Assembly: GCA_002633005.1 (NCBI GenBank) | Contig: NMRA01000279.1 | Location: 321,233 to 385,232, forward strand | Direction of reading: 5' to 3' | Length of the DNA stretch: 64,000 nucleotides | Origin: Phoronis australis | Lineage: Eukaryota > Phoronida > Phoronidae | Shown: piece after piece, positions 55,701 to 64,000 of the stretch | Layout of the letters: each line of letters opens with the position of its first letter | How positions within the stretch are numbered: the first letter of the stretch is position 1 | Notes under the pieces: generated by a model | The model's database searches: none | What the model was told of the DNA's origin: nothing | What the model saw: the letters and a program-made list of their open reading frames with translations, nothing else | Position numbers and translations under genes: made by a program

Positions 55701-57763
55701 CCAAAATCCACGCCAGTTGTACTCTCCTCAATAGAAACATGTGCTAAATTTCATAAAGACCCATTAAGGAACTTCTATTGAGCCATACTTAAAAAAAACA
55801 AGATTCCCACAAAAGGACATTACCGCAGTCACACTCATTCAAAAGTCATTGTCAGCATAGAAATTTTGCCCTGGAATGTCAACTCATCACACTGGACAGT
55901 TTAAATGTAGTGACTGTAAAGTGGAAACTATGTGGATCAAATAACAAGATGGCGACTCCTGTAGTCAGATAGCCACGGACAGTTTTAATTTCTCACCTGT
56001 ATTAAAGTATCAGCTATGTTGGCCAGCAGACATGACCTCACGTCCAGCAGTTCAAACTTGTTTCTCTTGAAAGCAATCACAAGTCCTCTACTATCATTCT
56101 TGCTGGTGTATCCTTACAATGAACAACCACACGTTATTACCACGTCACACGTTACATTACAAGTAAAAACATCAATCAACAAGAGCGTTAAGTGACCAAG
56201 ATATTTCAAGTGAGAAAATAAAACAGAGAGCACTGAGAAATATGGATTTAGATACAAGAATAAATCAAGCTCGGACTTGAATACATGAATAAATGACGCA
56301 TGATGTTGAGTAAATCAAGCATGGAGTTTAATTCATCAGTAAATTATGTACGGCCATGTTGAATCCATAGTAAATCTTGGGGTCCATGGGTAAATCCAAG
56401 GTAACATTAAATTACACTATAAGCTGTAAGCAATCTAACAAAAAGGTGACTCGAAATCAATGATTTCAAAAAAAGACTGGATTGAAAGTCAGTTTTGACC
56501 AATGTTTAAGAAATCATCTCAATATTACTTTGATTTTGGCTTCACTGCTTATTCAGTTGTTAAATAATCAGTAAAAAACAAGAGACCCAATAAAGTACTC
56601 GCAATGCAGTCATCTTGTAATCATTAAGACATGGAATACCTTGAGAATTGCTGCTTTTATCAAGGGCTAGACACAGACACTTAATGATTCAACCACTCTA
56701 ACTCTCTCACATTTATTTGGATGTCCAGTTGAAACTGTTTGCACTTACTTTAGCATACCTGATGGTAGACACCAAGTTCTACGATCATAATGACAGTCAG
56801 AGAATCTACATAACCATTGGTTTCAATGGCTACCAGCAGACGAACAGGGGCAAAATTCTAGTCACACATTTACCAATCTTGTTTAAGTCAGCCTCAAGTT
56901 TGTCTTGAAAGTGATGATCTTCTACTTCTTGAAGGCAAATTATGTCCGCATCATATTCTTGTAGTTCTTTCATTATCCTGGGGTGGCGCCACTTGAGGTA
57001 CCTCTCCGATGTACTTAGATGCGTGTAACCATCCTTGATAAACTTGTCCGCTGAAAGTACCACGAAAATTGTTATTTTGGCAACAGTCAGGGGTTCCCAG
57101 ATTTTGAGAACCAGTTTGATGTCTGTTATGTAGTGGAGAAAACTGGTTCTAGAAGTCAGCCCAGTAATTAGATACAATGCATCATTCATCAAAATCACAC
57201 TTAGTCATTTTAATGCATTACAGTTGAGATGTCTGCAAAGTAGTAAACTGAAGGCTTTGCTGAGTCCACTATGCTTCAACTTGCCTATTTCAGTCAGACC
57301 ACAGGTATTTGAGAAACAATATTTCATCCAGCAACACGATTTTTATGATTTTAATCAGTGTGAGCGATAATTGGGCGTATGGAGGGAGTATGGAATGGGC
57401 ACCGTCCGTTTATTATACCAGGTCTGTACGCTAGTAGCGTACAGACCTGGTATAATGTCTACTCCTTACGATGTACCGTCGCCTGGTCTTTGCAACATCT
57501 TTCACACAATGACTGCACTGCAGTTTCACCACAGACAACAGCACGAACAACTATAAGTATTAATACCCTAATTCACTAAAAACGTGTCTTTTACCCAAGA
57601 TATTGTAGGTTACGATACTGAAGGAATGTTTTAGCCAATGTAGGTCATTTTCCATTTCACTTTCTCCTTTATCCACCGATCTCAACTTCCTGGGATGGAC
57701 TGAAAACCCTTCCAGAAGACCTAAGTCAAGTTCGGAGGGCTCTGACACTCTATACAGAGACAT
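52536..57763 (-). CDS. Angel/CCR4-like EEP-superfamily nuclease, seven exons
   Basis: Exons (minus strand order): 57763-57595, 57050-56874, 56112-55997, 55171-54998, 54214-54056, 53715-53635, 52760-52536. They join to 1101 nt, 366 aa, with all phases matching and GT-AG introns. EEP (endonuclease/exonuclease/phosphatase) motifs appear in order: TYNIL (52-56), CLQEVE with the metal-binding Glu98, GNLHV (His197), VGDFN (Asp236, Asn238), CLDYLW (Asp317) and SDHLPLLA (Asp354-His355). YDADIICLQEVEDHHF and SDHLPLLA are closest to Angel/CCR4 deadenylase-type proteins, which act on RNA 3' ends (poly(A) tails or 2',3'-cyclic phosphates). The usual NTHL is NLHV here. No N-terminal targeting signal or LRR domain is evident. 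An upstream in-frame TAA supports ATG at 57763. Nocturnin or PDE12 relatives are less likely. Confidence 0.87.
52917..52985 (+). repeat. tRNA-derived SINE-like fragment (Angel-like intron 6)
   Basis: GTGGTTCGATTCCCAGTTGG is a good B box with T-stem; the 5' half (AGACTGGGCAATCTGG) is a weak anticodon-arm remnant. Confidence 0.45.
53635..53715 (-). CDS. Angel-like exon 6
   Basis: Acceptor GTTACAG, donor GTAAGT, 27 codons: NEDSFCKLMEQHFQITTQLV then SAYSSVM. The segment corresponds to the variable region before the second catalytic half. Confidence 0.8.
54056..54214 (-). CDS. Angel-like exon 5
   Basis: Acceptor CTCCAG, donor GTGAGT, 53 codons. Carries HVPHLLVGDFNTPVNYPAYE with the catalytic Asp and Asn. 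Confidence 0.9.
54998..55171 (-). CDS. Angel-like exon 4
   Basis: Acceptor ATTCCAG, donor GTAGCC, 58 codons. Carries TICVGNLHVMWGLLCRPDIQ, the counterpart of Angel ICVANTHLLYNPRRGDIK. Confidence 0.87.
55997..56112 (-). CDS. Angel-like exon 3
   Basis: Acceptor TTGTAAG, donor GTGAGA. Starts in phase 1 and encodes YTSKNDSRGLVIAFKRNKFE, matching the family's R-x-G-x-x-I-x-F/Y-K segment. Confidence 0.87.
56874..57050 (-). CDS. Angel-like exon 2
   Basis: Acceptor CTTTCAG, donor GTAAAT. Encodes YLKWRHPRIMKELQEYDADI and ICLQEVEDHHF with the catalytic glutamate. Confidence 0.92.
57106..57151 (-). repeat. GAGAACCAG hairpin family, copy 4 (Angel-like intron 1)
   Basis: Read on the minus strand it gives AGAACCAGTTTTCTCCAC ... 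CATCAAACTGGTTCTC, the same core and loop as copies 1 and 2 in the opposite orientation. Confidence 0.85.
57412..57456. repeat. Perfect 45-bp palindrome (21-bp arms, 3-bp loop)
   Basis: The left arm 57412-57432 (starting ATTATACCAGGTCTG) and the right arm 57436-57456 are exact reverse complements around AGT. It lies in Angel-like intron 1. Confidence 0.95.
57595..57763 (-). CDS. Angel-like exon 1 (coding start)
   Basis: ATG at 57763-57761, in-frame stop upstream, donor GTAAAA, ends in phase 1. Ends with SFSIVTYNIL, the first EEP motif. A possible acceptor (AACTTTTAG) lies 20-25 bases upstream, so a leader exon may exist. Confidence 0.85.
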
Positions 57764-58039
57764 TATTTAAGGCTGTCATAAATCTAAAAGTTACAAGTAC
57801 AGGTCATATTTTACTGTTGACATGTTTTAACAATCGCATCTCCAAACAGTCAAGGACCCGTGATCCCGACTTGCCCCCTAGCGGTTGTGTTTTGTCGTGG
57901 CTGTACATGAACTTGGAATCCTGTGCCCAGTTCCATGAAACAATCCCCCCAATCTCTGTCTATGACATCATTGAATTTTTCTCTAATCTGTTCAGTGAGG
58001 AAACCTTTTCCAGGAGCAAAAGTGTTCTGACCTTTTTAC

Positions 58040-58209
58040 TCATGTGATTGATGAGAGAGCCACTTGGAAAATACGTCTGCACTGATTCTACCCACATCTG
58101 TGTGCTGTCATTGAAACCCACGTGTTCACAGTTCCAGTGAAGCACTTGAATAGTTTGTTTGTTGGGGTTAACCCAGCTCAACACAGTGGGGTGCTTTGGA
58201 TACTTTAAA
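58040..58209 (-). CDS. Weak candidate exon, function unknown
   Basis: Between a possible acceptor (ACCTAG) and donor (ATGA|GTAAAA) an open frame of 56 codons reads YPKHPTVLSWVNPNKQTIQV and VLHWNCEHVGFNDSTQMWVE. It cannot join the Angel-like exon 1 in frame and no ATG is in frame upstream. It may be an exon of another transcript, a relic, or chance. Confidence 0.2.
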
Positions 58210-58589
58210 CTAGGTTTGGATGAACCCGCTCATTGTAAACAAAAGATACATGGAGTGTTGAAATACACCCACGACAACTCCAGTAGTGTTCTTACTATCG
58301 TAAAGATGGCCATTAAACGGCACTGAGAATACATTGAACCCATCGAAAGCAAGACGTAGACTTCTCAGTAAGAACTGAATGAAAATCCTCAAAGGATCTC
58401 TAAGGACAGAGACAGTCGTAACTCAGTTTTTTGAGGAAAAAACAAATTTCCATTCGGAAGCACAGCAGTAATCAATTCATTATTATCTTTAATGTAATGT
58501 AAATAAAAGCAGTGGTTCAGTTGTTTAAAATAGGACTACACGCGCCAAATTATCATTTTACAAGTTGTTAAGTAGAAAAAAACACAGAT

Positions 58590-58770
58590 GTCAAAAAGAG
58601 CAACGAGGAGCGTTCAAATGCGCCCACGATAAGTTTAATGAGTATTTTAGATGCCGCATATTGCGTCACACCCATTCGAATTGAAAAGGTGGCGTCATCT
58701 CTGCAAAACACGGATAACTATTTCCAAATTCAATGAAAATAACTTGGCTGACGAAGACCTATGACATACA
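58590..58770 (-). repeat. Dispersed repeat (GCTCTTTTTG / CGTTCAAATGCG end), copy 3, inverted
   Basis: On the minus strand it ends with GCGCATTTGAACGCTCCTCG and TTGCTCTTTTT, the same terminus as the copies at 21485 and 35475. Confidence 0.55.
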
Positions 58771-58847
58771 AACATAAAAAACAACATTAGGGGATGTAAA
58801 TAAAACAGTTGGTTTTAAACAGTTATTGCACAGATATCGGGTCCTCG

Positions 58848-58895
58848 GTAGCTCAGTTGGAAGAGCACAAGACCGGCAGAGCGGCAGAGCGGCAC
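58848..58895 (+). repeat. Truncated tRNA-like / SINE head
   Basis: GGTAGCTCAGTTGGAAGAGC is a near-perfect eukaryotic tRNA D-arm and A box, followed by ACAAGACCGGC. No T-arm or B box follows, so it is a fragment. Confidence 0.6.
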
Positions 58896-59042
58896 ACAGG
58901 AATACGTGCACTACATTTCAATGACATGTCAGGTTTGTAACTAAATACTAAGAATCCACTAAGAGTTAGATGTTTAACTAAATCAATTCAAAGGGCATTC
59001 ATGCGCATATTTGCCATACTTTGAAAGTACGCACAAATTAAT

Positions 59043-59352
59043 ATGGGGGTACGTACACTACACAAATGTTTTTATTTCACTCAAAACAACCTAACCTTTT
59101 TAAGGAAGGAAACTGTCTATGACCAATGTTGCTCACTTACCAAGTGATATTTTAATTTCATGGCATTTGTAAACATGGGGGTACGTACACTACATCACTG
59201 TTTCTGCATCACATGGTAACATAATGTTGTATGGCCATTTATTTTTCTTTGGTGATAATAAGCACCATGTTGTTATTTAAAAGGCAATAATTTCATTTGC
59301 AATGACCATTTGTGTTACTGAATTTCACATGGGGGTACGTACACTACATTTT
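59043..59352 (+). repeat. Three spaced copies of ATGGGGGTACGTACACTACA
   Basis: The 20-base motif is found near 59043, 59176 and 59330, about 130 and 155 bases apart, with weakly related sequence between. A degraded relative (TACGTGCACTACATTTCAAT) is at 58903. Confidence 0.85.
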
Positions 59353-62112
59353 TTCGCCTTTTTGGCCCATTTTCACCATAGCAGAACCCAGTCAATATCC
59401 AAACTTTTGGTTTGTTTAGATATTGAATAATTTGCTGCGTTGCCTAGGCTCACATATTCTACAGTTCTTTTTATTACAGAGTGTAAACTTTAGTTTTTAA
59501 CCCTCTTTACAGTAGGTGAGGGTTAGAAACGCAGAATTTCACAAATTTCGGAACGAGTGCCTGTTCTATGACGAACCCTACCATTTCTCAATGATTAAGC
59601 ACAACTTCGCCTAGGTGATTCTGAAAGTGACTCAAGTTATTCCAAGTCATATCAAAGCAAATGCTTACTTGATAAAATAAATTTCTTTTCTACTGTTGAC
59701 AGTTGAAAATTGTAATTTTTAAAATGGCCACTCGTAACGCGAAAAATGCATGAAATTCTTAGACAAAAACACGCGTAAATTTCTCAGACGTCCGATTTTT
59801 TGCACAACTAAATAAATCTTTGCATTTGAGATTCAGTTTGCATTTGGTCAGTGACCAAAAAGATTATTTTAGACCGTAACACAGTCAACTCTCGAATATG
59901 GACCATGGTTGTGATTTAGCCGTTAGCTAAATATGTGTGTTTTGTGCGTTAGTGTGAGTGCGTGTGTGTGTGTGCGTGTCTGTTACTGTTTTCAATTGTT
60001 GTGCAATGTTTAACTGCAATGTTCCATTCAACTAAAAAAAAACAACAACGGCAACAACAAACGCTGTCGGGTGTTTTTGAGTGCTGCAACTCCCTGTTGT
60101 CAATATTATGTGTGACGAAATCTTTCAAACTGATATTCACTGTCGCTAAGGCAAACTAAATGCCAATTGTCGGAAATTCTGTTCGAAATCAAAATTGCCA
60201 GGCGCAATATATTGACGTTAAATGCCAAGGTAGCATCGTGTCTGCGCACATCGCAAGAGCAGCGTGAGACAACCGACGTCACGTTCTCGCTCAAGTCGTA
60301 TAAAGAGCAAATAATTTCAAAGGCAACGAGGAAAAGAAATTGGACGCCTTCCAACTATTCCGTCTATTTTTTAGTGGTTGTGAATGACTGCCTCCGAACA
60401 AAGGACGTTATATCACGGAAACGACACATTACTATTTTAAATGAGTTTGGAGTCGCTTTCGATGGAGTAGATCTAATTTAAAATGTTGTATTATTATTTG
60501 ATACATCTCCAACTTGATTCAGCTCATTAACGTTTGAAACTTAACAAAAATGTTGATTTCATCAGTTCCCTGTTAACGCGATCAGAAAAGCACCGTCACC
60601 ACGCCATTTCAGGGTTTACAGTGAAGTTTTTACTTCAGAAGTGGCAGCACCCAACTACCGTAAACGTACTACATTGCAGATACACCAATGTTTTTGTAGA
60701 CACGCCAGTGCTCCAGCCTCCCATCTCAGAAAATGGTGACGATTGATATGTGTCATCATACATTATGTTAATGAAATTTCATCCATTGAAAACATCAGGT
60801 TGGTGAAAGGTAGAGAATTTGACCGGGGCTGCCTAAAAACGTAACTTTCTGTTTTAATAGTTTCGCCAAAATATTAATTAATGAATCTAAGTATTTAAGT
60901 AACTTCCTGGTCACGACACCTAGTCCAGTCATGTTCGGCAGAACGGACGAATCAAAAGATTTTTTGAGTATTAAAAAACTTTTGTTAAGCCTTTCATGAT
61001 GATCAAGACAGACACGATTTTATTGTTATTATGTTGTTATTCGATAGGATTCTTTTTAGATAACCCTCAACTCCAATCCAGTTACTTAGACGGCATACAT
61101 GCAATCGACAAAAAACACCTAGAGGATCCAAACATCAAGGAAGCAATGCTTTTGTTTAAAATATCCTTATTATAAGGTGTTTCTTAAGAAACGTGAAGTA
61201 TACCTAATGGAGGCATAATTTGATTGTTAGCAGATCAAGGAAGTCTAAAAGAAGCCCACTCGCATTACAACAAACAAGCACGATACAAAACAATGAAATT
61301 AATACTAAGTATTCTCGCTCATTTGTTGAAACTTGAAAAATTGAATGAAAGCGATATTTTGCAATTGCAAATGTGTACATAATTGAAAAAGTTAACATAT
61401 TAATTATTGTGGAATAGAATACATCACTAATTGCAATTCTGTTCAGGCCCCCTGGTGCTGCCAACTAAACTTGAGTAAGGTGACGAGGGGTGTGAGGGTG
61501 GTACGAATGTATTACAGGATCTCTTCAGAAAGCAACACTCAGCACTGATGAAGATAAACTTATCGAAATATAAACAAATCCTCGACGCACGGCGTCGTAA
61601 GGGCCAGGACACCATGCACATAAATGTACACTATAAAGACAACTGTTGGGTGATGCAATCTCGTGCAGCGTGTTGGTATTTGATGCCTCAGAATCGTCAC
61701 TCCATGAAACGTCAACACGAACAATAAGGGGGATGTCTATTCAATGGAAATTGTGATTTATGTAGGGAAAAACACGTGACTCCAAGTAGTAACGTACGTG
61801 TACTGAGGTCATCGTCATACTACTGCAAAAATTTCGCTTGTATGTGTAGTTATGATGCCCAATAACCGAAATTATGTGTTCCACAAACATAGTTTAGGTT
61901 ACCTCACGGCAGATATTCTTGGTAGAAAGTGACATTATTTCTATTGGTTCTCGTCTTAAAATCCACTACCTTGGTAAAAAATTCAGTAGTATTTCGTGAT
62001 TGCTGTAGGCGACCTTCTTCATTCATTCATTTTTATTGCAAAGATGTTTTGAATGAAATGAATCAGTTTGTCTTTTTTACTTGCTATGTCACGAGCATAA
62101 AAAAATTGTAAA

Positions 62113-62553
62113 ATGTTTTATCTTCTTTGCAATCACCCTGGATGTCAGCACGACTTCAATACAAGAAGTCGTGAGCTCCCGGACCTTCTTCCCACACGAA
62201 CGATCGTCATGAACTCTATAAAAACTGCACGTGCGTTACAGTCGGGTCGTCATCTAACGAAGATCTTTGGTTGTTCATGGGATCTTCTGGAGGACACGGT
62301 AAGTATTTGTGTGAGATTTATTCATTTAATTCAACTTAGGCTCTTTAGGTCAAAAACATTTAGTTGGTTTACTAGTTTACGCGCTATACAGTTTGGAGCT
62401 CTGCGCAAACGTGTGTTTGATGGAGGACTAACAATATGGCTGGCACTGCTGAATAACATTGAACCCCCTTTTTGCAGAAAAAACATATTTTACAAAACAC
62501 ATATACATAGCAAGTGTGCACACTTAGTCACAAATAACAACACTAGATACTAA
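62113..62553 (+). pseudogene. Possible non-LTR retrotransposon C-terminal remnant (+)
   Basis: The frame contains HDFNTRSRELPDLLPTRTIV followed by NSIKTARALQSG, which resembles the HxxNTR...RT...SI...G/A...W tail of CR1/RTE-type ORF2 proteins. The rest of the reverse transcriptase is absent. Confidence 0.35.
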
Positions 62554-62579
62554 GTATGATAGGTAGAGATTCTAAATAA

Positions 62580-63010
62580 AATATGCAAGATCTTCCCACT
62601 TAGTTATGTGTCGCTCCAACTCAAAATTTTGCTTATAAATCAAGTAATCAACTTAAAAATAATCTATGATATAAACCCGTCAGTTATCAAAAATAGGTAC
62701 GGCTTCCTTAAGTTTCTCCCTATATATAAACATTTTTGTTACGCGAAATATGATATCATGTACAAACAAACTTTTATTGCAAAAACCTAACAACACCTCT
62801 TGCGGAAATATTTATATTGTTGTGAAAAATCTGCTTGAGCCAAACTAGTAATTCGTTCCACAAAATTTTAACATATCTACACTCCCAGAACAAATGTACA
62901 ATTGATTCTCCCCTTTTATGAACGTACAAAATTCGGTAGAAAAAACGCAAAACAACAAACAACTGCGCGTTATGTGATTTAGCCACATCCTTAGTTTCCA
63001 TTTCTGTTTG
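62580..63010 (-). pseudogene. Decayed non-LTR retrotransposon (LINE) 3' end (-)
   Basis: The minus-strand frame 63001-62774 reads ESIVHLFWECRYVKILWNEL, the typical post-RT HLFWEC...W motif of CR1/L2-like ORF2 proteins. Further along, with stops and frame changes, YHISRNKNVYI and NFELERHITK-like pieces follow the family's C-terminal order. Dead copy. Confidence 0.6.
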
Positions 63011-63432
63011 ATGTTTTAAATTGGTGAAAGTAAAACAACGGACATCTTCAAATTGTCTAAATTCTCTTGTTTGTCCAGGGTTTTAGAATAATATACCTGT
63101 TGGGATGAAATGACGTGCTGTTTTATTGCCGTTATTAGCAAGCAACATGTCCCACACGAAACCATAATACAAGGACAAACTTGTGAGCAACAAGAAATCG
63201 CACAGTGCACTCAGACACATTGATGGTAGCTTTACCACCCCATAGAAGACGAATGAAACCAATCACAATCACGCTCATAAACCATTCACCATTGTTATTC
63301 TTTCATAACTATTATAACGTATCCTGTTACCACACTACTCATTGTTCATTATAATCGTCTGATCACCATGTTCATCGCCGTCGTCTTCGTTGCCGCCATC
63401 ATTATGTGCTGGCTATTTGCAGTTGAATCAAG

Positions 63433-63558
63433 ATGAACAAGACTATAATCTCCTTTCTCGTCCTCACCGTGCTGTTGAGCGTGGTGGTGGAGAACGACGC
63501 TTGGTTTGTTCGTGTGAGAAGGGTCTGGAGATGGGTCAAACGAAAGGCAGTCAACTAG
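63433..63558 (+). CDS. Candidate secreted Trp/Arg-rich cationic peptide (antimicrobial-like)
   Basis: ATG at 63433 starts a 41-codon frame ending at TAG (63556-63558). It begins MNKTIISFLVLTVLLSVVV, a textbook signal peptide, then ENDA, a plausible cleavage point, then 18 residues starting WFVRVRRVWRWVKRK with seven basic, no acidic and three Trp residues. This architecture matches invertebrate antimicrobial peptide precursors; no homologue is claimed. The exon seems to be 63423-63557: acceptor CTATTTGCAG before it and donor GTAAGT starting on the G of TAG, so splicing could replace the stop with a TAx codon and extend the protein beyond what is seen. A second frame (45 codons from 63423, LNQDEQDYNLLSRPHRAVER...) is also open over the same exon, so frame choice is not certain. 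If unspliced upstream, ATG at 63368 (CACCATG) opens a 22-codon hydrophobic ORF whose TGA overlaps this ATG. Confidence 0.45.
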   Translation: MNKTIISFLVLTVLLSVVVENDAWFVRVRRVWRWVKRKAVN

Positions 63559-63590
63559 TAAGTTCTACATGCACACGTTGGTGTCGCTGC

Positions 63591-63742
63591 CAGGGATATT
63601 CCTGCACAGCGTCTTTGCGCCATTAGTGCATGAAAAAAAAAAAAAAAAATAAAAAGGCACAAGTACACCGCAGCAGTACGTCCCCAGGGTGCATCTTTTA
63701 AAACTCAACACTTACAAAAATGCAAGATTCTAGTCAACTTAG
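63591..63742 (+). repeat. Dispersed ~150-bp repeat with internal A tract
   Basis: Homologous, inverted, to 19997-20134: CAGGGATATTCCTG, TTTGCGCCATTAG, then an A17 tract, AAGGCAC, ACAAAAATGCAAGATTCTAG. The A tract is expanded here relative to the other copy. Confidence 0.7.
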
Positions 63743-63859
63743 TCGGGTAAAACACGACTGTTCTTATTTCGATTGCTCTTGGTTTTTCTGTTTCATATGA
63801 TACCACTTAAATTACACTAAGTCTACGGGGCACAACTTTTTGAAAAAAGGCACACTTTT

Positions 63860-63910
63860 CATTATTAGGTGCGCCCAAAGGGCACAGGTTCAAACCTGGT
63901 GAGGAATATC
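63860..63910 (+). repeat. SINE-like B-box fragment at the right edge
   Basis: GGGCACAGGTTCAAACCTGG contains a good pol III B box and T-stem; no A box is evident upstream. Confidence 0.4.
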
Positions 63911-64000
63911 TTTGCGGTGCAAAACAATGATTGTTGTTTTCAAGTATAATCACGCTCATGCGATACAATGTTCGTCATTTTTCGTTCGACGTTATAACTT

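Larger units (their letters stand above)
57764..63422. other. Right-hand gene-poor region
   Basis: No conserved gene was recognised. It holds a weak minus-strand exon candidate at 58040-58209, an inverted dispersed repeat (58590-58770), a tRNA-like fragment (58850), three copies of a GTACGTAC motif (59043-59350), a GT-rich run (59948-59980) and non-LTR retrotransposon remnants (62113-63010). Confidence 0.5.

Noticed and set aside
58848-58895. Functional tRNA gene
   Set aside because: The D-arm is good, but no anticodon arm, T-arm or acceptor pairing follows.
60167-60481. A 104-aa plus-strand protein
   Set aside because: Starts well and is charged, but no known domain, no splice support and no obvious promoter; left as chance pending transcripts.
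61204-61621. Membrane protein gene on the minus strand
   Set aside because: Hydrophobic frame without an ATG in good context, splice sites or family resemblance.

Overview
The window is animal nuclear DNA: AT-rich, intron-rich and repeat-rich, with GT-AG introns of about 0.3 to 5 kb, many miniature inverted-repeat elements, SINE-like and LINE-like fragments, microsatellites and one assembly gap. Protein similarity to vertebrates is high in conserved domains, intron density is high and the mobile sequence is diverse. This suits a marine invertebrate such as a hemichordate, other invertebrate deuterostome or lophotrochozoan, but the species cannot be fixed from the sequence alone.

Four recognisable genes are present, all assigned by comparison with protein families known to me. 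(1) 1-503 (+) is the 3' end of GNPTAB, the GlcNAc-1-phosphotransferase alpha/beta precursor. (2) 3601-6883 (-) is a two-coding-exon HIG1-domain (HIGD1-type) mitochondrial protein, with a likely non-coding first exon and promoter further upstream. (3) 19420-49177 (+) is a 24-exon STK11IP (LKB1-interacting protein) gene. I could assemble it exon by exon into one open frame of 4080 nt (1359 aa). (4) 52536-57763 (-) is a seven-exon Angel/CCR4-like EEP-superfamily nuclease of 366 aa, convergent with STK11IP.

Two segments look like haplotype duplications made by the assembler. About 3.66 kb upstream of HIGD1 (roughly 6961-10621) reappears at 11319-14980 next to a 261-base N gap. A 1.59 kb block with STK11IP exons 8-10 (25464-27055) sits between two single Ns, upstream of exon 7, and repeats the correctly placed copy at 27670-29270.

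The most unusual signals are: a possible secreted tryptophan/arginine-rich cationic peptide (antimicrobial-like) near the right edge (63433-63558); three STK11IP introns whose tandem repeats start at the 5' splice site and, in two cases, copy the donor; a 3.2 kb element with terminal inverted repeats in STK11IP intron 22 that holds a signal-peptide-like ORF; a 585-bp piggyBac-like element with TTAA ends; and several hairpin or foldback elements, including a dispersed family built on GAGAACCAGT. The genes have no evident shared pathway beyond possible lysosome links of GNPTAB and STK11IP.
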